From: Adenophora triphylla var. japonica
Taxonomy: Eukaryota > Streptophyta > Magnoliopsida > Asterales > Campanulaceae
Length of the DNA stretch: 64,000 nt
NCBI GenBank assembly: GCA_022495995.1
Contig: JAFEMH010002580.1
Location: 1-64,000 of the forward strand
Direction: 5' to 3'
Both the position numbers and the translations under genes were made by a program. Below, in pieces: positions 62,698-64,000 of this stretch; the first letter of the stretch is position 1, and each line of letters starts with the position of its first letter. The notes below the pieces were generated by a model. The model was not told where the DNA came from and searched no databases. It saw nothing but the letters and a program-made list of their open reading frames with translations.

Positions 62698-63617
62698 TGT
62701 AGCGAAGCGAAATTTTCTCCTCTTTTTATTTATTTGTTTGAGTCGCCACCTATATTATTATGAGGAAATATAGAAAAACAATTTTAAAGAGATTTGGGTT
62801 CGGGGATTAAGTGATGGATTTGAAAGGTCAGGGAGCACCGCATCCACCCAACCCAAAGATCGGTCTTGCTTAAGGGGGGTTTTTTAAAGAAACGAAGAAA
62901 AACATCCATTTAATTAGATTAAATGGAATATGGGATCGATTGCTTCGAGACCATCTCCATGATTTGAAGAGGCTCTAGGCCGATCCCAGATTCGATATGC
63001 TTATACCACTCTAACAATCAATTAGAATAAATAAAGAAGAAAGGAAGATTACCTTTAGGTTGAGAAATGATTTAGACAGAGTTTCACCTTGATTCTAGGC
63101 TCGAACCTCGACGTTCATCGATCAATAAGGTTGATGGACGAATTTGGGTGTAGTTTATGAGTGATTTACAGAAGTCTTTCAATGAGAGAAACCAGCAAGT
63201 TGTATCCTTTTCCGTGTCCTCCGAAATACTAAAAGTCATCTAGTATTTATAGGGGGCGATTTACTTGGTCACCAAGATTAGGAGACTCAAGAGATTTAGG
63301 ATATATCCCAAAGAAGGTTCCAGAACTCAAAAATCACTAGAGACCCGGATTGAATAAGAGTTATCAAGAAAAGAGGTCAAAATCGACTAGGGAAGTGATT
63401 CTCCTCCTCCTGCAGAGGAGTAGTCTCACGCGAGACACGCCATGTCTCGCACGGGACAAGGCTTCACAAAGGACAGATTTGTCCTCCCCCTGTTATCTCG
63501 TATGATGTTTAGTCCAAACTAACGTCCGTTTAAATTATGGATTTCTACTCTAAAAACGAAGGCGAGACTTAGTGTGGTATAACTCTGCTACGATAGGTTC
63601 AGAATGGGGTGTCTACA
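62698..63617 (-). repeat. 3' LTR of element C, relative of element A
   Basis: Minus strand TGTAGACACCCC (right end 63617) ... CGCTTCGCTACA. 920 bp. Recognisably similar to element A's LTR: same start, TATA box CTATAAATAC near 63250, and diverged palindromes GTCTCACGCGAGAC (63423-63436) and GTCTCGCACGGGAC (63444-63457). No primer-binding site follows on the left, and a polypurine-like GAGGGGCTT precedes it, so it is the 3' LTR of an element extending right. Confidence 0.8.
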
Positions 63618-64000
63618 AAGCCCCTCGGTGACAAGTCTTATGGAAGAAGTCATGTCATGATAGAAAAGACATCATTCTGAACATCGAGATGGTCGTGCTG
63701 CATAGCTGCCTACGTATCTCTATCGGAGAATCAGACCAAAACGTAGTTCGACTCCAAAACACTAAAAGGCTGCTTTAGATATTTTGAAAATCATTTTGAA
63801 AATCGAAGAGAGAGATTTTTTTTGAAAAGGTAAACTCATATGAGGAATCAAGTCATGACCCAATTCTGAATATACCTACCTGTCTGAAGATTCGCCTATT
63901 TTGGCTCTGAACCTGCGGAAAAAAATGTTAGAAAACAAAGGTTTACCTGTCTGGTCCTTCGCATCCTGTGGGTTTTGAGACGATTTGCCTGTAAGGGAGC
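63618..64000 (-). mobile_element. Element C, 3' non-coding region (cut by window end)
   Basis: Similar to element A 54520-54848 over its length: a GATACGTAGGCAGC word, CGACCATC, CAGAATGATGTCTTTTCTAT, then CCGAGGGGCT before the LTR. No coding sequence within the window. Confidence 0.75.

Overview
The window is plant nuclear DNA, almost certainly from an angiosperm with a repeat-rich genome. The evidence is TGGTATCAGAGC-type primer-binding sites, several Ty1/copia and Ty3/gypsy LTR retrotransposons of plant lineages (SIRE-like, Tat/Ogre-like, chromoviruses), Stowaway-like MITEs with CTCCCTCC ends, and a fragmented host gene for a PDR-type (full-size ABCG) ABC transporter. I see no rRNA, tRNA, CRISPR or bacterial-type genes. 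Nearly all of the 64 kb is mobile DNA in nested layers, and five insertions can be proven by target-site duplications (TSDs).

Layout. 1-2466: unassigned, probably the 3' part of a SIRE-like element. 2467-8217: SIRE-like copia, minus strand. 8218-12622: a second copia, minus, with a MITE inside its 5' LTR. 12690-13321: Pack-MULE-like element with 9-bp TSDs that carries a piece of a trihelix transcription-factor gene. 14060-14351: one end of a CACTA-like element. 14352-15500: a third copia remnant, whose LTR touches the stop codon of the ABC transporter. 15505-21552: four 3'-terminal exons of the ABC transporter (minus); its introns hold a MITE and a chromovirus fragment (17662-20680), which itself contains a 455-bp solo LTR. 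22561 to about 25750: 3' UTR and 3' LTR of a Tat/Ogre-like element (element D, plus). About 25790-29165: Tekay/Del-like chromovirus 3' part, minus. 29166-62424: a fourth copia, minus, split by two insertions: gag-only element A (32696-55904, TSD TATGT), which contains element B (36198-51807, TSD GTCGT), and a hAT transposon (56976-61609, TSD GCTCCAGC) in its LTR. 62698-64000: 3' LTR and adjoining UTR of element C, a relative of A on the minus strand.

Element B is a Tat/Ogre-like element with degenerate gag, protease, RT, two RNase H domains and integrase on the minus strand. Between pol and its 3' LTR it also carries an antisense, intron-containing plant-mobile-domain gene and a second antisense ORF. 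Element A has an uninterrupted gag reading frame apart from B and no pol, so it would depend on another element for enzymes.

The most unusual signal is non-coding. The UTRs and LTRs of the Tat/Ogre-like elements contain arrays of short hairpins in which the loop is constant and the stem changes with compensatory substitutions: loops GTTT and TCATT in D, GTCAA in A, TGTAGT in B, and a two-tier CTAG/CCC-GNAAA-GGG hairpin shared by A and B. Nearly all non-Watson-Crick pairs I found in A and D are G.U when read on the element's sense strand. A second signal is clusters of short palindromes, different in each family, upstream of LTR TATA boxes. In B the same palindrome, GGCCGATCGGCC, also lies upstream of both antisense ORFs.

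Limits: many frameshifts lie in homopolymers or are single-base, so part of the apparent decay could be assembly error. Boundaries without a TSD or primer-binding site are approximate.
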